Below, piece by piece: positions 60,183-64,000 of a stretch of 64,000 nucleotides of DNA. The DNA comes from Diplonema japonicum. Lineage: Eukaryota; Euglenozoa; Diplonemea; Diplonemida; Diplonemidae. The stretch lies in contig OZ025680.1 in the NCBI GenBank assembly GCA_964019335.1, positions 1 to 64,000 of the forward strand, read 5' to 3'. The notes under the pieces are model-generated. The model saw only the letters and a program-made list of their open reading frames with translations, had not been told where the DNA came from and did not search any database. How positions within the stretch are numbered: the first letter of the stretch is position 1; every line of letters begins with the position of its first letter. Position numbers and translations under genes: made by a program.

Positions 60183-63100
60183 CTATCTCTTGATCGAACC
60201 TTTCTGCTGTGGTGTGGCCTTCGGCCCCTCATTCGCCCTCCTCGGTACCTTAGGTATAAAACCCTCAACCGAGTTGGTAAGGACACAATAGTTGTACAGT
60301 TGTTTCTCAAGGATGTGGCGGGTCGCCGGGGAGGCGAATACCGGTCTAGAGGAGTAGCCCCTTATGGAGCCGTTGCAGTAACCCAACGTGCGTAGGGAGT
60401 GGACAGAGGCTACCGAAGCAGCTGGAATGAGGGGCGCTATGCGCTTATTGGTGTGGATGCGTTCTAGTGCCGCTATCACCCGGCCTATGACACGCGCGCT
60501 CTCCTGGATGTCCTCACCCTCTCCACAAGGCGAGAGTCCTTCTGTGGCAATGAAGTCCACGGCCAGCTCAAGCCTGGAGACCTGTCCACCTGTTGTACCC
60601 CAGTGAAGGGCCGAGAGCCATCGGATGACGTGCGGGAATAGTCGCGGGAGGTACTGTTGCCTCAAACCGTTGTCGTAGTACCACCTCAGTGACCGCGGCT
60701 TGAGCAAACACCCCTTCTCGAAGGGCCTGTTCCACAAGTGAACACTAAAGTCCACAGTCTTCTTTCGTGCAAAGGCGAGTTGCAAGTTGCCAGTAATCTC
60801 CGCCATCATTAGCTGTAACTCAGCTGTTTCCAGCACGAGCCCCCCCGTCGCAATGCCATGCAGTTGTGTGCACCGGGGCCACTGGTTACGTTGTGCGCAT
60901 AGTGCCGCCCGCTTCTCGGATGCTGTCCTGATGTGCTCGTGTGCCTGACAGTCCCAGAGGGTGTGCTCCAGGAGCCTTGACGTATGTTGTGAAACGTCGA
61001 AAGTAGCGTCGCAGCCCATGCACTTCGTCCGCCCCCCGACCGTGTCATTGATGACCTTGGGGTGGAATGGGAAAACGGCCCCCACTATCACCTGTAGCAC
61101 CCTTCGAGCTTTGGGCGGATTGCGAGTCGCCAGGTGTAAGTGTAGCCCGTTGGTGGCCTTCTCGTCGATGTTGCCCGTCCCCTGAAAGGAGGGTCTGCTC
61201 TCTTCTAGGGCCGTTCGCAGGTGGACCTTCAGGAGCTTCCTGACCTCGTGCTTCAGGGCCCTTGGCTCCAGGGGTACCCATTGCCGCGCGAACTGCGCCC
61301 AGCTGGACCCCAGTTCCCCCAGCAGTTCGTGGGTCTGTCCGAGCATCCCGCAAGGGCCGAGGGGGCTCCCGCCCCGGGCGGCTTCCTTGTACTTGTCCCT
61401 GCACGTTTTAACGAGTGCCCTGGACCCTTCGTCGCTTTGCATCATTCGCGCAAACGTCGTGATTCTGCGGTATGCGGCTGCTGAATAAGGGTCCAGCCTG
61501 TGACCTTTGAAAGCCACCCCAAGGAGGGCTCCCGATGAGCGAGTCGGGTTGTGTGGGCCCCATATGCAAGAGGTAATCTTCTTCCTGAGGGAGTCCAGAA
61601 GCGAGTCCGTGGGCGGTGTGTAGAGCACTCCGTAGAGCGCCGCTGGGAGGATGCAGTCCTCTATCAGTAGAGCCTTACGCGATCTCGTGATGTGGGTTAC
61701 CGCGAGCCTGTCGACCGCATCCAGCGCCGTGGCAAACCTAGTGTTCTTCGTTCGGGTGGGCTGCAAGCACACTGTGCACCCCAGCATAGTAATGCTTTTC
61801 ACTGTTTCAAATACGGTGTCCCCCATTGTCAGCTTGCCTCTGTATCCCTTCTTGGTGCTGAAGGCCTTTGTTTTCCCCGGGTGTACCGACATGTTCGTCA
61901 GGCGGCAGAGCTCGTCAAGCAGGAGAATGGAACTCTGGACCGCCCTCTCCGAGATCCTAGAGAAGAGGTATAGGTCGTCTGCGTAGGAGATGGGTAGGAC
62001 TTCTGGGGATGTAGCGACGCATCGCCTGGTGTAGGCAGCGAGGATGGCATTGATGAAGACGGGCGAGATAGGGCACCCCTGGAGGATCCCATTTGTGGTG
62101 CGGAACACCTCCCCTACCCCCGCCTGGAAGCGCAGACGTCGGTCGAGGTTGGCGTACATGGATCTTAGTGGTCTTAGGATGTTCTCGGACATGCCCAGTC
62201 TCTCCGCCAGGTCGAACGTTAATGTGACAGGGATGGAGTCGAAACACTTCCTGAAGTCCACTGACAGACCATACAGAGGTTCCGCCCCCTGTCGGGCATT
62301 TTCCACTTGCGCACACACTTTGAAGAGTAGGTCATCCACACCGTGTTTTGGTCTAAATCCGTGCTGTGTCGGAGTGATCCACCGTTCCTGCCACTCGAGA
62401 ATGTCTGGAAGCCTGGCGCACGCCCAAAGGCGGTAGAAGGCACTAGAAACCGTGATCGGGCGATGATCCAGGGGTTCCTCCGACTCAGATTTCGGGATCA
62501 TCGTGATCAGGGCAGTCAGGATGGCCTGTGGCCACACGCCGGTCGTCTCGATCCAGTCAAAGAGGAACAAGAAACCATTGAGGAGCTCCGGGGGTAGGTG
62601 TGCTAGCTCACTCAGCCTCCATCCGTCTACCCCCGCACAGTGTTGCCGCTGTTTCTTGTGGAGGACCTTTTGCAGTTGAGCAAAGGTGAGTTCCGTGGTG
62701 GTCATCGAACAGTGCGGGATATATCCCCCGAAGAATTTCACGAACTCTTCAGTAGCCGGCTCCGGTCTGTCCTTGTACATCTGGAACACAGGACTCCATG
62801 CCTCCCTGAACGCGCGGTCGATCTCGCCAAGGTTGGTGCTGAGCCTCCCGTCAGCCGTCCGGACCGCCAGTAGCTCTCTCGACTGTTTGCCCTGCACCAG
62901 CCCTGCTATGGTCCGTCGATGCTTCGCAAAGTGGTGCTCCATTTCCCTTTTGTGCTTAGTCCCCCGAGCTAACTTGTTGGCGACGTCCATAGTTCTCTGC
63001 AGTTGGAGCACTTTAACCTGCATCTCCGCAGCGTCCTCGGCCAAATCCACCGACGGCGCCGCGTTCTCAGGAATGACGCGTTGATTCACCGCTCGTCGCA

Positions 63101-64000
63101 CCACGTTGTCCCATGCTTTACAGATCTCATGCGGAGGGGCTCCACATAGAGGCTTCAGCCGTCTGATTATAGCCGCACAGCCTACGCGAATATTCTCGAG
63201 CGCAAGATACCTTTTCGAGACGGCACCCATACTGTGCGCTGTAGCAGGCGCCGTAATGCACTTGAGAGTCGGCTCGCCCAGACTCCCTCGCCCAAGGTAG
63301 CTTGGATTAAAGCTTTCCCTTGACGTTCCCAGTAGGTGCCGTTCGCAAATCGAGGAAAGGAACTGGTAGGCGCTGTCCATGTCACCCAGCGCCCTGAAAG
63401 ACGCCAGTGTTTGTAGGAGGTCCGCGGGCGGGGGGCGCCTTTGTCCAGCCGGAGCCGGGGTAATCTGCCTAGGAATGGAAAACCGGTAGGTCGTTTGCTT
63501 GAGCGCTGTGATTCCTAGCCTAAGCCTAAGAGCAAGGTGTGAGGGAACCCCGATGTCGACCGTTTCGCAGTTCTTCAACGTGTGTGCCGCAACTTTGTTG
63601 AGCAGGATGTAGTCCGGCCTGGTCCTCGCTACTGCAGTGACAAAGGTCGGGGGGGTTTCCTCGTCCTTGCGTCCGGCAATAGTTGCGGCTGCGTCCACCC
63701 ACTGGTCCGCAAGTGCTTCAGCTAGTACGGGGGATTCCCCCAATGACGTGTTGAAATCGCCAGTGATCACCACTCCCCCAGCTCACACACGCCGCAAACG
63801 GTTTCATGTAGCAGCTTTTCCCTCTCCAATCTGGCGTTTGCGGTGCCGTCCTTCACCGGACAATATAGCGTGATCACATGCAGCCATGTGTTGGTACCCA
63901 CCGCGATCCTTGCGTGCACCCTCCGCGATGTCGGCATGTCCCCACTGAACACCGTGCTGTCCCGCAGCGCCAGGAGTCGCTTCTTCACCAGGATGCCCAC
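60130..64000 (-). mobile_element. Second LINE, 3' part (continues beyond the window)
   Basis: Minus-strand non-LTR retrotransposon related to the one at 3782-10402 but clearly diverged. The 5' portion lies outside the window. After the ORF2 stop (60183-60185) a 3' UTR of about 55 nt runs into a T-tract on the coding strand (a plus-strand A36), the same kind of 3' junction as the first element. The two 3' UTRs show no obvious similarity, so they belong to different families with the same integration habit. Confidence 0.85.
60183..64000 (-). pseudogene. LINE ORF2 (endonuclease and reverse transcriptase), partial, one frameshift
   Basis: The visible part encodes the C-terminal part of an APE endonuclease (ITLYCPVKDG; VVITGDFNTSLGES; RPDYILLN; PSHLALRLRLG), a reverse transcriptase with GLSVDFRKCFDSIPV, LQGCPISPVFINAIL and YADDLYLFSR, and a zinc knuckle CMGCDATF...HTLWDCQAH. 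The tail has IRWLSALHWGTT and RLELAVDF, shared with the other copies. Near 63773-63780 the frame shifts by one base in a run of five G on the coding strand, between CELG and VVITGDF. Apart from this the ORF is open for nearly 1200 codons, so the shift is either one recent mutation or a homopolymer error. Confidence 0.88.

Noticed and set aside
1-64000. CRISPR arrays, bacterial operons, rRNA or tRNA genes
   Set aside because: The sequence is eukaryotic, with introns and trans-splice acceptors. The only short tandem repeats lack spacers, and no tRNA or rRNA signature was recognised by eye; a tRNAscan-type search would settle the tRNA question.

Overview
The window looks like nuclear DNA of a diplonemid flagellate (Euglenozoa; a Diplonema/Paradiplonema-like species is my best guess). 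Four things support this. A 37-nt sequence at 10366-10402 (minus strand), starting CCAACGATTC and ending CTGTACTTTATTG, closely matches the diplonemid spliced leader (SL) as I remember it. Every host gene I can support lies on the minus strand, head to tail, often only 50-120 nt apart, with a YAG acceptor just upstream of most start codons, as expected for polycistronic transcription with SL trans-splicing. Coding regions are cut by about 49 cis-introns that are nearly all 31-41 nt long and start GTATG. The gene content (arginine kinase, formin, polycystin-type channel, centrosomin-like protein, many low-complexity flagellate-type proteins) fits a heterotrophic protist. I joined the exons by hand; for every multi-exon gene the summed exon length is a multiple of three.

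Layout, left to right. 1-2125: an 8-bp satellite (GTTTGCGG)n, low-complexity DNA and a tiny LINE tail. 2126-3605: a chitinase broken by four frameshifts. 3782-10402: a full-length two-ORF LINE whose 5' end is the spliced leader, flanked on both sides by A10. 10460-11075: a 5'-truncated LINE of the same general type. 11228-18200: ubiquitin-like/LRR protein, an arginine-kinase pseudogene fragment, formin and two small genes. 18712-31057: GBA2-type glucosylceramidase, a KICS2 (KICSTOR) homologue, a RanBP2-finger/PDZ protein, an inositol polyphosphate kinase, a polycystin channel and an RLY-motif protein. 31277-43000: coiled-coil, kelch, TBC Rab-GAP, a giant membrane protein with three Sld2-like repeats, an LRR protein with a CaaX box and a canopy-like ER protein. 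43031-49670: a WD-repeat protein, arginine kinase and glucose-6-phosphate 1-epimerase; the last two both begin with an RIIa/DPY-30-like docking helix pair. 49727-59581: a centrosomin-like protein with nine RTLS motifs, a receptor-like cyclase-homology/protein-kinase fusion and ATG12. 60130-64000: the 3' part of a second LINE.

No operon-like pathway is visible. Recurring themes are the flagellum/cytoskeleton (formin, centrosomin-like, docking-domain enzymes, polycystin, RLY-motif and kelch proteins) and nutrient/autophagy signalling (KICS2, IPK, TBC, ATG12). The most unusual material is the SL-tagged retroelement with a degenerate OTU domain in ORF1, an ATGA stop/start overlap and a 2A-like motif in ORF2, together with several unusual domain fusions in the host genes.
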